DNA of 64,000 bases from Podospora pseudocomata (GCF_035222375.1 NW_026946365.1:1550001-1614000); one strand, 5' to 3'; counted from the stretch's first letter, positions 31,411 to 44,723 are shown. Program-made: numbers and translations. Notes: generated by a model from the sequence alone, not told the origin.

Positions 31411-33498
31411 TCAAGCCTTAACCAAATACCCCAACCCCGTCTCCCTCAACACCCCCTCCACCCGCTCCTTCACCTCCCGACTCGCCCTCCCCTCAGGCCA
31501 AACCTCCCCCCTCCCCACCCCAAACCTCTCCCGATCATCCTCCAACTTTCTCCTCAACCCCCTCACCCCCTCCAAAACCCCATACCCCATATCCAACAAC
31601 CCCTCCAGCTCCTCAATCTCCCTCCTCTCCCTTTCCTGCTCCTCCTCATCAACCCACACCCCCTCATCCTCATCCTCCTCACTAGTAGCAGGCTGCTCAA
31701 TGACCGTAACCTCCGGCCCACCACCAACACCCTTCCCCTCCCTCTCCTTATACCCCCTCACCTCCCCCTTCAACAGCTCCAAGTGCCTCTTCAGCGCCTC
31801 ATTCTCCACCTCCACAGCCCTAACCCTCACCTCAGCAACCATCTGCTTCTCCTCCATCATCTGATTCAACCTCCTCACCTGAGCCTGATACTCCTCCAAC
31901 CTCCCCTCCTGCTCCACCATCCTCTTTTTGTATTCCGCCTCCCCACCGCTCCTCTCCGCCACCGTCACACTCTTCTTCTCATCCAACCTCATCTGCAACA
32001 ACCTCACCTCCTCCTCCAACCCCGCAATTCTCTCGTCCCTCTCCTTCATGCTCATCATGTCCTGATTCACCACCGCCCTCGTCCTGATCCTCTTCGCTTG
32101 GTCCGCATACCGCAGCGTCGAGAGCGTCTCCTCGTAATCACCAGGACTCACACACGCAATCATGGCCGTCTTGCTGTTTCCCCCCAGACTATCCTTGAGC
32201 AACCACGTCAGGATCGAGTCCCGGTACGGCACCACGCTCGTCCCCCCCCGGTTGTTCTTCTTCGGATCCGCCAACGCAGCGATAACCCTCCCCAACGTGG
32301 TCAACGACTTGTTGATATTGTTCCCCTCCCTCAACCTCACCCCCGTAGCCTCCGTGCTCTTTGCCCTCTCCGACCCAGCCAAATCCACCAATCTGATCCG
32401 GGAAGACCTCTCCGTCGTCTGGTCCGTCTCAAAGTCGTGATACACCTGCTTGAGCATGATCGTGAAAACGGCGTGGCTTCTGGAGGAAGTATCATTCATC
32501 CTCGTCGACGCCACCGTCCTGTTCCCATCCCCTGCTCTCATCAACCTGAGTATCTCGTCCAGACCGCCCACCCCGACCTCTGTCAAATCTTTCACGTACG
32601 GCCCCTCGGTCGGGGACTCCCTGATCTTCAGATAATACGGCCCCGTCGCCGCCGCGTCAACTTTGGGAGCCACGAGCAAGTCCCGGACGTGCTCGTTGTA
32701 CACCTCAAAGTACGAAACCTTGACCTTGTAGGAAATGTTGGGCATCTCCCGTTGCGCCTCGTGGATGCGCTCAAACAAATCCTCGCACGTCCGTGGGATC
32801 AGGCCCGGCTGGGAGGGGGTGCCCATCATGGTGTAGGATTTTCCCGAGCCGGTCTGGCCGTAGGCAAAGATGCAGGTGTGGTAGCCTTCAAAGTTGTGGT
32901 CGAGGAATTCTTCGCCGAGGGTGTCGTAGATGTGGGCTTGGGTCGCGTAGTGGGGGGAGGAGGGGTTGTGGGAGTAGTAGCTGTGGTCAAAAGTAAAAGA
33001 TTTGGATTCGAGGATCTTGCGGGATTTGCGCTCGGAGGAGGAGGAGGAGGAAGAAGGGGGGTGGAGGGTGGTGGTTTGGGATTCGGGGTCCATTTCGATG
33101 AGGCATTCGGCGTTGCGTTTGATTTCTGTTTCTCATCTGTCAGTTTTGATCGAATTCAAGATGGAGAGAGGAAAAAACGAACCTCGAGGCAGAAACGCCC
33201 GAACTCTCACGACGACCTTGACATTGGCCCCGGCGTTCTTCTTTGCGAGCAGAGGCAGCACGTTTGGGTCTCTACTCCGAAGTGAAGGTGTGCTCGCGAA
33301 GGAGCGGGAGCCACCACCACCACCCTGTTGATGTTGATTCATCCTGGACGACAATGACGACGACGACGACGACGACGACGACGGACAGTAATAGCCGGCA
33401 GAGTCGGGCATCAGTTCGGGGTGGATTGCGATGCCGATTAGGGTGTCTTTGATGTCAGCGATGGCGTCGCGGGAACGGCGGTCTAGGCTGTTGTACAT
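31411..33498 (-). CDS. Kinesin-3-like motor protein, short form
   Basis: Two exons on the minus strand (33498-33183 and 33125-31411) give 676 residues. A start at 33342 (MNQHQQGGGGG) would give 624, and I cannot decide between them. The motor domain begins NVKVVVRVRAFLPRE and has the P-loop GQTGSGKSYT, switch I NDTSSRSHAVF and switch II LVDLAGSERA, followed by NNINKSLTTLGRVI and YRDSILTWLLKDSLGGNSKT. The sequence around YHTCIFAYGQTGSGKSYTMM is typical of the Unc104/KIF1 group. After the motor there are coiled-coil segments (REGRLEEYQAQVRRLNQMMEEK region, then an acidic stretch) but no FHA or PH domain. It resembles the fungal truncated kinesin-3 class that moves organelles on microtubules; the cargo is not known from sequence. 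The (GAC)n at 33355-33384 encodes a Ser run only if the longer start is used. Confidence 0.85.
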
Positions 33499-33959
33499 TT
33501 AGAGATTGGGTCGATTCATTCAGTTAAACGTGACGGGGATCCGCTTGCCAGACGCCAGGGCCCTGCAAGTTGAGTGGGTTGGACCTGTTCGTTGGACTGT
33601 TTACTTTTTGGTGGGGTTGTTGCTCAGTTGCCTGGGGTGAAGAGTTGGTGCCAAGGCGGGTTGGTGTGGCGCCTGCAAGGGGGGGGGGGGGATTTTGACG
33701 TGTTTTGGTTGGGTGCAACGGTGGAAGAGACGTTGGGAGCGTTTTTTGGCGGTTGGTAGCGGGGTTGTTGTTGGTGTACTGGCACCGTTGTAAAGTCTTG
33801 TCGATAACTTCAATATCGCTGACATGTGCTCATGTAAATGTATCAAATGAATTACTACGTCCAAGTTACCAACCGGCTGATAAAGGTCTGTATCTCCTCC
33901 CGAGAACTCCAAGCTCCCAATATAATAATACAACAGCACAAAACCCCATCTCTTAACCC
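33499..33959. other. Promoter of kinesin gene / 3' flank of PPPDE gene
   Basis: 460 bp between two minus-strand genes, with a run of 11 G near 33680-33690. No gene seen. Confidence 0.5.
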
Positions 33960-35932
33960 TCAGGCCTTCCTCAACCCCTTCCCAAGCAGCTCCCCAACCT
34001 CACCAACCAACCTCTTCAACCCCCCAAACCCTTCCACCATCCCCTTCCCCTTCACCACATCCCCCGCCTCCATAATCACCAACAACTGCTCCATCTCCCC
34101 CATCTCCTCCCCCTCCTGCGGCAACAAATAAACCAACAGCCCCAGCGCATTCAACATCCCCTCCAACGCCTCCGCACTCTCCCTCTCCCTCCCAATCGCC
34201 TCCAACACCGACCCGGCCAAAGCAGCCTGCTCCTCTCCCGGGAGGGCATCCCCCGGTCCAGCCCTCCGTTTCTTACTATTCGCCAGCGCGAGATTATACA
34301 ACAATCCCGCCGAGGAAACCCTCAACGTGGCCGTCTCGCTCTCCCGGAAGCAAGCTGTCGTCAGTTCCGTTATCGCATGCCGAAGTGCTTGATGAGAGAG
34401 GATAGCATCCTCGTGGAGATGTGACGAAAATAAGTTGCAGCTCATCTGAACAGTAACCAGACGCAGCGGGTAAGGGCAGCTACAGCTTTCAACAGCATTG
34501 TTGACCAGCCGGAGGATAGACAGCACAGTTTTGCAATCTTGTTCCTCCGCCAGCACCGAGCTCACCCTCGGATCAACAAGTGCGCACCGCAAGAGATCGA
34601 TAAGGGGAAAGAGCTTATCAGCTTCGATCTTGGCGAGGGAGTCATTGACAAAGGAAAGAAACCCCGGGATGTTGGGTAGGGTGGCCTCCGCCGGGCCTTC
34701 CGCAGCACGAGTCTCGAGGAAGCGCTTCATATCTGGAACTGATGGGTTGGACGAGGTTTCTGCTGGCAGTTTGGCGAGGAGTTTGGCCAGAGGTGGGAGA
34801 CGGGTGTACAGCACCGGCTTGGCGTTCCGGTTGGAGATTGTTGGTAGGTCAAGAGACTCGTGACGGTGCCGTGGCCAGGCCATCTGGACGAGGAGCTGAA
34901 CGTTGCCTCGGAGGGTCGCGGGATCGGCGCCGGTCCATTGGTTTTCTTGCTTGCCTTTGAGGAAGGTGATGAAGGTGGGTGTTGCCCTGACGGAGTACCT
35001 GCTTCCGATATCAAACGCTTGCGAGATGTCTGCTTTGATGAGAACGCCCTTGTCCCCCACCTCGGCGGCGAGTTCGTCGTACAGGGGGTAGACGAGCTTG
35101 CATGGCGGGCAGGTTGCTGATGTAAAGAAGACAGCGGCGCAAGAGTGTTGGTGCCTTGCCAGTAGCTGGTCCAGCTCTGCCAGGGTGGCAACATTGTGAA
35201 CCTTGCCTGTGTGCTGATGAAGCTGGGATTTTGGCTTGACTGAACTGCCGGGGGTGCTTTGCTGGATACCAAGAATGCCTCCTTGTCGCCTGTTGGAGTT
35301 GATTTGCTGGTTGAGCATGGGCATCAACATCTGGCCGAATGGAGAGTCCCTGCGTGTTTGTTAGCTACATCGGAGCAGAGCAGATAGCAGCTCGGAACGG
35401 CCCGCTTTGACCGGGGGCCGTCTGGGATGGGATTGCTTACAGGACGGTCTGTGGGAGATTCACAATGTGCTCAGGGATCCCCTTGCCGAGGAGGAACATG
35501 GCAAAGTCGTTTGAGAAGTTGTTGCAGTTATGTTTCCAAAGGTCATAGGCCTGGGATGTCTTAGCGATGGGTTGTTTACCTCCTTTCATTGGCAAGTCAT
35601 GTTCGCACCTGCACGGTATAGATTTCTCGTAATGAGTCCAGATACTCCTCGATCACCTCCATGGGTACTACGGATTGTTAGTAGGGTTCTGGACTCTTGG
35701 ACGTTAGAGATTTCTTACAGTCAGTTGTCCCCAGATGTAGCTGTTGCTCCGGCTGGCCAAGATGTGAAGAACCAGGCCTGATTGCCACGACATTCCCGTC
35801 GTAGACATATTCCAGCCCGTTGAGTTTGATCGAGGTGTGGTAGATGGCATCTATCTGAAAACCAAGCAGACCAGCTGACATCTGTCTGGCCAGCCCCCGA
35901 GAGAGGTCGTAGACAAAAAGGGTCACGTCCAT
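33960..35932 (-). CDS. PPPDE peptidase - thioredoxin - PUL domain fusion protein
   Basis: Four exons on the minus strand (35932-35719, 35667-35609, 35550-35441, 35349-33960) give 590 residues. Residues 1-130 are a PPPDE/DeSI-type papain-fold domain: MDVTLFVYDLSRGLARQM, the catalytic His in AIYHTSI, and Cys in KHNCNNFSNDFAMFLLGKGIPEHIV. Residues of about 175-280 form a thioredoxin domain with the CPPC site (TSATCPPCKLVYPLYDE) and cis-Pro (VRATPTFITF). The C-terminal half is an ARM-like PUL domain, the kind that binds the Cdc48/p97 ATPase in Ufd3/PLAA. PPPDE proteins remove SUMO or ubiquitin, so the fusion suggests a Cdc48-linked isopeptidase with redox control; the joint role is inference. The same three-domain arrangement is known in fungi. 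It is divergent from GDA1. Confidence 0.88.
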
Positions 35933-36585
35933 GTCGTTGCGAGAGGCTCTAGGGTATGAACTCTATAGGGAGAAGAGCGGGTTGAGGGGTAATGATTAGA
36001 TTTTTAAATAGATGTCTTTTTACAATGCGATATATTCGCCTCCTCCCCTAGGCAGACGAGATGATGTAGGTAGTGAAGGTGCTGGTTCTGGAAAGCTTAG
36101 GAATCACTTTTGGTGCCTGGTACCGGTACCTTGCGCCGCTGCGAGCCCGGCCTGGTTTCTCCCCGATACCAACCCTCCAAACACACATTCTGGGACACGT
36201 AGAAGGTGAAAACACAGTCAAATCAAGCTCATTCCAATGTTGCAGTACTTGCATTATCCATTACCTAAGGCCCCTGTCGTGCCCTATCAACGCCTGCAAC
36301 AGCGGGACCCAGGGAGTCCTTGGCACGCTGCGGCGTCATCCCGCCCAGGGGGTTTGTTCAAATCCAGGCCCCCCAAAAAAAGGGAAACACATTTCAAGCA
36401 GCGTCGCCCCTTTTTTTTTCTTTTTTTTTTTATCCATCGCCCATCGCCATCCAGCGGCCGTTGAAGTTGCAGTTGCAGTTGCAGTCGCACACAATTCTCA
36501 ATCCATGTCCTTCGTTTAACACCGATGTGCCACACGGTCTACACAGTCTAGACCTCTCTCTCTCACCTCTCACCCCTCCCTCCCT
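35933..36585. promoter_or_regulatory. Divergent promoter, PPPDE-Trx-PUL gene / GDA1
   Basis: 653 bp between two start codons on opposite strands. It has T runs near 36410-36431 and a CT-rich stretch just before the GDA1 start. No factor site assigned. Confidence 0.45.
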
Positions 36586-38296
36586 ATGAGACGCACGTCG
36601 GTATCGCTGCCCACCAAGCACGTTGCTCGCGATCCCCACGAGAAGCCCGACCGCTACGGATTCGACCACCGAGAACCCGGCCTCGTCGCGAAGATGCAGT
36701 CCGCCTGGGCCCAGCAGTCCCAGCGGGCACGCTACATCAAGACCGGTGCCATCGTCTTCACCGTCCTCTTGCTCTTTTACTTCTTCACCTCCTCCGGCGA
36801 CAGCTACGTCGGCGGCCAGGGACAAGTTCCATCAGACTCCTCCTACGGAACCGACAGATGCTCCCGATCCTACTCCAAAGACAAGCCCATCGTCCAATAC
36901 GTCTCCATGATCGACGCCGGCAGCACAGGCTCCCGCATCCACGTCTACAAGTTCAACAACTGCGGCGCCGCCCCCGAGCTCGAGGATGAAGTCCTCTTCA
37001 AAATGACGGCCAAGATCGAAGGCCAATCCTCCGGTCTCTCCGCGTACAAGGACGACCCCCTCAAGGCGGCCGAAAGCCTCGACACCCTCCTCGACGCCGC
37101 CCTCGAGAAAATTCCCGACAAGCTCAAGTCCTGCTCCCCCATCGCCGTCAAGGCCACCGCCGGTCTTCGTCTGATCGGAAAGGAAAAGTCGGACAAGATC
37201 CTCGAGGCGGTCCGCCACAGAATCGAAACAAAGTACCCCTTCCCCCTCGTCTCCCGCGAGGAAAACGGCGTCGCGATCATGGACGGCTCCGACGAGGGGG
37301 TGTATGCCTGGATCACGACCAACTACCTCCTCGGCAAGATTGGCGGACCAGACCACTCCCCCACCGCGGCTGTTTTTGACCTCGGGGGTGGATCCACTCA
37401 GATTGTCTTTGAGCCCTCGTTTGAGGGCCTTACAGACGGCGGCATGCCCGCCAAGCTCGCCGAGGGGGACCACAAGTACGCTCTTGACTTTGGGGGCCGC
37501 AAGTTCAACTTGTACCAGCACTCCCATCTCGGGTACGGCCTCATGTCTGCTCGTGAAGCCATCCTCGCCGAGCTCGTGACTGATCTGTACGAGGAGCACA
37601 AGGGTGACAAGTCCTGGATGGAGAAACCGATTGTCAACCCTTGCTACTCGGCGGGCATGTCCAAGATGGCAAAGATCGTCTTGCCGGGTGACCACCCCCT
37701 CGGCTCCAAGCTGGAGCTGAACATGACTGGCCCTCACTGGGCCGCGCCGGCGCAGTGCCGGGCGTTGGCGGAGAGGATTTTGAAGAAGGAGTCTGCGTGC
37801 AACCTGGCGCCGTGCTCGTTCAACGGTGTGCATCAGCCGTCTATGGCCAAGACGTTTGCGAGGGAGGATATTTACTTCTTGTCTTACTTTTACGATCGGA
37901 CGCAGCCGTTGGGGATGCCGGAGAGTTTTACTCTTAGGGAGATGTCGGATCTGGCGAACAGGGTTTGTGGCGGGGAGAGGGAGTGGGATGTTTTTGAGAG
38001 TGTGCCGGGCGCGATGGAGGAGCTGAAGGATAGGCCGGAGCATTGTTTGGATTTGAACTTTATGTTGGCGCTGACGCATACGGGGTATGAGATGCCTATT
38101 GATCGGGAGGTGAGGATTGCGAAGCAGATCAAGGGGAATGAGTTGGGGTGGTGTTTGGGTGCTAGGTATGTCTTCTTTGGTCCCCCGATCATGACGAGAA
38201 ATGATTTGATGCTAATGATTTGTGATGATGAACAGCTTGCCGTTGTTGAGCAAGAGTTCGGGGTGGCAGTGCAAGATTAAGGAGGTTCATAAATAG
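36586..38296 (+). CDS. gda1: Golgi guanosine diphosphatase, GDA1/CD39 family
   Basis: Two exons, 36586-38165 and 38236-38296, give 546 residues. The short second exon supplies the expected ending SLPLLSKSSGWQCKIKEVHK; without it the frame would run into unrelated sequence. The protein is type II: a short cytosolic tail, one membrane anchor (about residues 52-68, IKTGAIVFTVLLLFYFF), then the lumenal enzyme. Apyrase regions are clear: DAGSTGSRIHVYKF, KATAGLRLI, DEGVYAWITTNYLLG and DLGGGSTQIVFE. Gda1 hydrolyses GDP to GMP in the Golgi lumen so that GDP-mannose can be exchanged in during mannosylation. The 3' end faces the end of the next gene 565 bp away. Confidence 0.95.
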
Positions 38297-38860
38297 ACGA
38301 ACCTTTTTGGAGCACAGCATGATACCGAGGAGAAATGGAAGGAAAAGGAAGGGGTCATGGAAAAAAACAAAAAAAACCACGCAACTTTTTTGATGTCTTC
38401 GCGTACATACATACATATACAACCTTTTAGTTATCATCATTTCTGCTTCTTTTTCGGTTGGTTGGTCGGTTGGTCTAGGGTATGGGAGATACTGTTGTAC
38501 TCTGGTAGAAAAGAGACGGCGTTAATAGGGAGGGTTGAGCGGGTAGGGGGGCGGTGGTTGTTTTTCGCCTGGTAGGATAGAACAACATCATGAATCAGGG
38601 GGCCGGAAATGCAAAAAAGTGTATGAACGTTGACTGTTCTCATCACATCACGCTGTCGATACCTGTCTGGCTCTTATGATGTTTCAATGTTTTGAATGTT
38701 GAATTAATTGTTATCATTACCCCCCTTTTTTGGCCTTGGGGTACATACAACAACCATAAAAACTCCAAAAAAAAACTCCAAAAAAAAAAGGCCTTTGCCT
38801 TCCCATCTTCCCTTGAAAACTCATTCACTCCCCTTGAATATCACAACAAACTCCCCCCTT
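38297..38860. other. Intergenic, convergent 3' flanks
   Basis: Short A and T runs and a TTGGTCGGTTGG-like stretch near 38456-38475. No gene seen. Confidence 0.55.
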
Positions 38861-40099
38861 CTAAGCAGGAACCCCAACCATCCCCAAAACATCCTCCACC
38901 ACCTCCTCAACCCCCCACCCCCCCATCACCACACCCACCGCCTCCCCCTCACTCCCCCACTGCACACTCCTCTCCCTTTCCATCGTTCCCCCCTCCCCAA
39001 CCATCACAATCCGATGCCCATAAACCTTCCTAACCGCCAACCCGACCAAACTCGCCGTCACAAACCCCAACCCATGCAGCGCCGCCAAACTCTTGCACAA
39101 ATACCCCAAACACCTCGTCGCCTGAGGCGTCACCCCCCCCACCACCGCCCTGTGAATCCTCAAATGGCTCACCACATTCATCTGATACCTCAGCACATCC
39201 ACATCCACAGACGCCAGCGTCGTCAGCTGAGACAGCAGCGAGATGTCGTCTTCCGTCATGTGCGGTTGCGGAGCAGGTTCGTGGTCAGGCAAAGGCCCGA
39301 GACCGGATGACGACCGTTTGATGATGCTATCGCTCGACGCGACGGAAATGTTGTCGTCAGGACGAGAAAGCTCCGCGTTGAGGTGGTCAAGCCCGTCTTT
39401 TTCCGCGTCGTGCCAATGACTCAAGTAGAAAAAGTCGTTTAGATGGGGTGTCACCCTTGCTTGGGTCGGGGAGGGGGCGCCGATTATGGCGATGAACAAG
39501 AATTGCTTCGGGGCGGTCTGGACAGAGGTTCGTGTAAAGATTCTTCGGGTTCGTAGTAGTTCGAGGGCTTGGATCTGGACGGCGCGGGGGGCCAGGTGGA
39601 GGTTTTTGGCGAGGATGAAGTTGGCTATTTGGGGTTGTTGGGCTGGTTGATGGGTTGTTGTTGATGGGGAGGAGGGGACGATGGCTGCTGGGCCGATTCG
39701 GGGGGAGAATGCGCCTGGTCGAGAGGGAGGGGCGGGGCTGGGGAAGTAGGATCCCCCTGCTGAGGAGGGACCGCCGGTGGTAGAGGAGGGTTCATGGCGG
39801 AGATGGTAGGGGGAGGCAGAGCGGGTGTGGGTTGGTGATGGGGGACCACCGCGGGCTGGCTGGGGGACCAGGAGTCCAGTTGCGAACTCGTCGAGGGTGG
39901 CGTGGGAATGGCAGTTAATGATGGCGGGCGTGAGGTTGAAGGTTTTGGATGCGACGAGGCAGAGCTCTTCGGCTAGTTCGTCGACATAGTCTGGGAGGGT
40001 GCCTATTAGGCAGTGTTCGCGGGCGACAAGACACAAGAGAGTGGCTAGTTCGAGGTCGCTGAGAGACCGGATCTTGTAGAGGAGTTGTTCATCGGCCAT
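38861..40099 (-). CDS. Fungal conserved protein, usually labelled magnesium-chelatase-like
   Basis: Single-exon gene of 412 residues. It begins MADEQLLYKIRSLSDLELAT and continues with VAREHCLIGTLPDYVDELAEELCLVA and NCHSHATLDEFATGLL. A Pro/Ser-rich insert (about residues 80-160) comes next. The core IANFILAKNLHLAPRAVQIQ, LLRTRRIFTRTSVQTAPKQF and PHLNDFFYLSHWHD recalls the lid and sensor region of MoxR/Mg-chelatase AAA+ proteins, which is why fungal relatives are annotated magnesium chelatase. I see no Walker A or B motif, so ATPase activity is doubtful and fungi make no chlorophyll. The true role is unknown. It is divergent from YPT7 with a 755-bp spacer. Confidence 0.65.
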   Translation of the reverse strand: MADEQLLYKIRSLSDLELATLLCLVAREHCLIGTLPDYVDELAEELCLVASKTFNLTPAIINCHSHATLDEFATGLLVPQPARGGPPSPTHTRSASPYHLRHEPSSTTGGPSSAGGSYFPSPAPPSRPGAFSPRIGPAAIVPSSPSTTTHQPAQQPQIANFILAKNLHLAPRAVQIQALELLRTRRIFTRTSVQTAPKQFLFIAIIGAPSPTQARVTPHLNDFFYLSHWHDAEKDGLDHLNAELSRPDDNISVASSDSIIKRSSSGLGPLPDHEPAPQPHMTEDDISLLSQLTTLASVDVDVLRYQMNVVSHLRIHRAVVGGVTPQATRCLGYLCKSLAALHGLGFVTASLVGLAVRKVYGHRIVMVGEGGTMERERSVQWGSEGEAVGVVMGGWGVEEVVEDVLGMVGVPA

Positions 40100-41640
<1,541 letters not shown>

Positions 41641-42408
41641 GCAGGATACATGACGGCATGAGATGTAGTGAGGATGATCCAGTTTGCTCTTTCAGGTTTT
41701 GGGTTTTTGGCTTTGTATGATATCATGCTGGGAGTATCTGGCGAGTTGTTTCTAATTCATAACCTGGGCTTGGCGCTTTTTTATCTGCTTTTGAGAAGGC
41801 CTCGATAGACCTGCATTGGTATCAAGGTGGAAAGGCATATATATATATATATATATGCATATATATATATATATCTATGGCGAAGCTCAACAAGATACCT
41901 CTGTGCTGGGTTACAAGAGCTTACTGTGATTTATACATGTTTCACCACATATCGCGGCATAACCCCAACCCTGCTGGCTGAGCCACCGTTATGGCGCCCG
42001 GTGGGCTTGGCGCCAACCTGGAACGAACGAACAAACGGTGAGCTCCAGTGATCAGCGAAATCGACAAGATCCAAACTCCACACAACCCGGTTACTTTTTC
42101 AGGGGCCGACCTTTCCGCAGTCCGCACCAACTCCGCCGAACAACAAGTGTCGAGTGTCCCACAACCGAACGACCTCGAGATCCACGATAATTCGGCCCAA
42201 CGAACGAGTCCACCAGGCTTTCCCATGGTTTTGATCGAGCACTTGTCGCGAAGACGGGGACAGGGTCTTTTTGCGACTACTACCTCGGACTCCAACAACA
42301 GCAACAACAATAACAACAACAACAACAACAAGGCTCTTTTGAAGCTAAGGCGATAAGTTTGGAACCAGTCCATCTTGCACAAAGCGAAGAACGCGAATAC
42401 AGAAAACA
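41641..42408. other. Intergenic with AT palindrome
   Basis: Downstream of YPT7 and upstream of the SLC35F-like gene, same strand. It holds an (AT)n stretch centred on a GCAT at 41837-41873 and a small (AAC)n run at about 42296-42330. Probable promoter of the next gene; no gene seen. Confidence 0.55.
41837..41873. repeat. (AT)n palindrome
   Basis: Two AT-dinucleotide arms flank a central TGCA, so the whole run is self-complementary and could extrude as a hairpin. Confidence 0.85.
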
Positions 42409-43909
42409 ATGGCACCCCCAGAACCACTCCTCCCAGCAGCGCTGGCGCCGCAAGATCACCACCACCACACCCACCACCGACCATCCGGTGATTTCGGCAG
42501 ATCCAACAAACACGATACTACAGACGACGAAGAAGATGATATCTCCCCCCGATCCTCCTCCTCGGACAGGCGCAGGTCGCAACACTACGGAGCGAGGGTA
42601 ATGCTAGGTGGAATGTCGGCCGACCACTCCCCTGCCTCGGCAGGCCGATTATCACCACACACTGAACAACCACAAAAATCAAGACTCCTTGGCGGGGTGG
42701 CGAGGAAAACACTAGGGATATGTCTCCTGCTGGTGGTCGTCTTTTTCTGGACAGTCTCCAACTTTCTCGCGTCGTACATCTTCTCGGACGGGACATATTC
42801 GAAGCCTTTTTTTTTGGTTTACGTCAATACTTCGATGTTTGCGATCAGTCTTGTTCCCATGACGGGGAAGTACATCATACAAAACGGGTGGCGCACGACG
42901 CTTAGTCAAGCAAGAGAGTTATGGAAGGGGCGGTCAGCGCCGCTGTTGAGAAACGACCGAGATGAAGAAGACGAGGAACGGCTGCTGGTGGTGGAAGACG
43001 AGGGGAGCTTGGAAGCAAACGACCTCCCCCCAAGAGAGGAAAAGCTCTCCCTCGCGGAGACGGCCTGGTTGAGCCTGGAGTTCTGCATGCTTTGGTTTTT
43101 TGCGAATTATTTCGCCTCGGCGTGTCTGGAGTACACGTCTGTCGGGAGCGTCACTATTCTCACGTCGACGAGCAGTATATGGACTTTGATCTTGGGAGCT
43201 CTTAAGGGGGTGGAGGGTTTCACGGTCCGGAAGCTGGTTGGGGTGTTGGCGAGCTTGGTGGGGGTGATCTTGATCAGTTCGGTGGATTTGTCGGGGGCGA
43301 ATGATGATGGCAGGGGGAGTTTTCCGCACAAGTCAACGTGGGAGATTGCGGTGGGGGATTCGATGGCGCTGTTCAGTGCGGTGGTGTATGGAATTTATGT
43401 CACGGTTATGAAGCTGAGGGTGGGGAATGAGGAGAGGGTGAATATGGGCTTGTTTTTTGGCTTGGTGGGCTTGTTTAATGTTGTTTTGTTGTGGCCGGGG
43501 TTTTTGATACTGCATTTCACCGGGTTGGAGCCGGTGAGTACTTCTTCTATTCTGTTTGGTGAAGTTGTGGTTGGTGAGGGAGGGGATGCTGACCATGTGA
43601 AACAAACAGTTTGAATGGCCGCCTACGGGGACGGTGTGGGCGATTATTATGCTGAATTCGGTGGCGAGCTTTTTTAGTGATATTATCTGGGCGTATGCCA
43701 TGTTGTTGACGACGCCGTTGATTGTGACGGTGGGGTTGTCGTTGAACATCCCCGTGTCACTTGTCGGGGAGATGATTCAGTACTCGCAGTACTCGAGTTG
43801 GTTGTATTGGGTCGGGGCGGGGATTGTGGTGCTGTCGTTTGTGTTTGTTACGCACGAGAGCCAGGAGGGAAGGGAGGGGAATAAGGAACAGGAGCGGATG
43901 GGAGTATAG
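42409..43909 (+). CDS. SLC35F-like drug/metabolite (EamA-type) membrane transporter
   Basis: Two exons (42409-43533 and 43610-43909) give 474 residues. The N-terminal 90 residues are hydrophilic and Ser/His/Asp-rich (cytosolic). The membrane part begins KTLGICLLLVVVFFWTVSNF, and about ten hydrophobic segments follow, including FCMLWFFANYFASACLEYTS, VGSVTILTSTSSIWTLILGA and, in exon 2, WAIIMLNSVASFFSDIIWAY. The layout is that of the DMT superfamily, closest to the SLC35F5/yeast THI74 (YDR438W) group. The central hydrophilic loop (about residues 175-220) is acidic. The substrate is not deducible from sequence; nucleotide-sugar or thiamine-related transport has been suggested for relatives. Coding strand shows the C-to-G shift seen elsewhere in the window. 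Confidence 0.82.
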
Positions 43910-44544
43910 GGTGTTTGATGTAGGGATATGTGTTACATATTTTGGGGGTTATCATTAGTCGTGTATTTTCTTCGAGCATCACCAGGGCGTTTTGCATCAC
44001 ATAGGGCGAGCGAAGAAGTGGTGGACAATGATGTGTATAATTCACAATCACCAACAGTAAACAGTTCCGGGATGGTGCAAGTAGATGAGGCTTCAGTTCG
44101 TTCCCCAACGGCGCGCCCAACGGTCTGGAACCGACCGATCAGCGGGTATTTGCATGGTGCACGGATCGCTTACCGGCAGTGGAATGTCTCAAGTCCGTGA
44201 TCCGATTGGGGCCACTCAGCGGGACTTGTGCATTTTCTCCTCAGCAAATTGAAGACTTGCATTTGATGTCGAGGGTTCCTATTGCGGAAGGGGGAAAAAA
44301 AAAAGAAAACAATAACTCGATGGCGGTGTCCCCGAGGGAAAATCAACAATCACCTGCCAGGTTCACGCCGGTCAATATTGGATGCGGGGTTGCGGTTAGA
44401 GGCTTGGGACGAGGCAAGGCGTCATGGTTGCCACCTGCTTCCATGCATGGCATAATCAGGGAGACCCTGGTGGGTTATTGTCTCGATGATCGAGTGGTGA
44501 GTGTTGGAGAGTGACATTGCAGCAGCTTATGTGGTGTTTTCATC

Positions 44545-44546
<2 letters not shown>

Positions 44547-44581
<35 letters not shown>
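44547..44581 (+). repeat. (CTGT)n microsatellite
   Basis: About nine copies of the tetranucleotide, 85 bp before a long (GT)n run. Confidence 0.9.
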
Positions 44582-44664
44582 TGATAGAGTTTTCATTTCC
44601 ACCTTCCACATCCTTCTTTTTCTCCCCACATCTTCCTCCGTGCAAGGCAGCCTCGAGTTGTTGC

Positions 44665-44665
<1 letters not shown>

Positions 44666-44722
<57 letters not shown>
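44666..44722 (+). repeat. (GT)n microsatellite
   Basis: About 28 uninterrupted GT dinucleotides, likely to form Z-DNA and to vary in length between strains. Confidence 0.92.

Positions 44723-44723
<1 letters not shown>

Noticed and set aside
31783-33285. Plus-strand frame of 500 codons
   Set aside because: Antisense to the kinesin motor; Leu/Pro/His-rich and without any motif.
36832-38079. Minus-strand frame of 415 codons
   Set aside because: Antisense to GDA1, whose apyrase motifs are complete on the plus strand.
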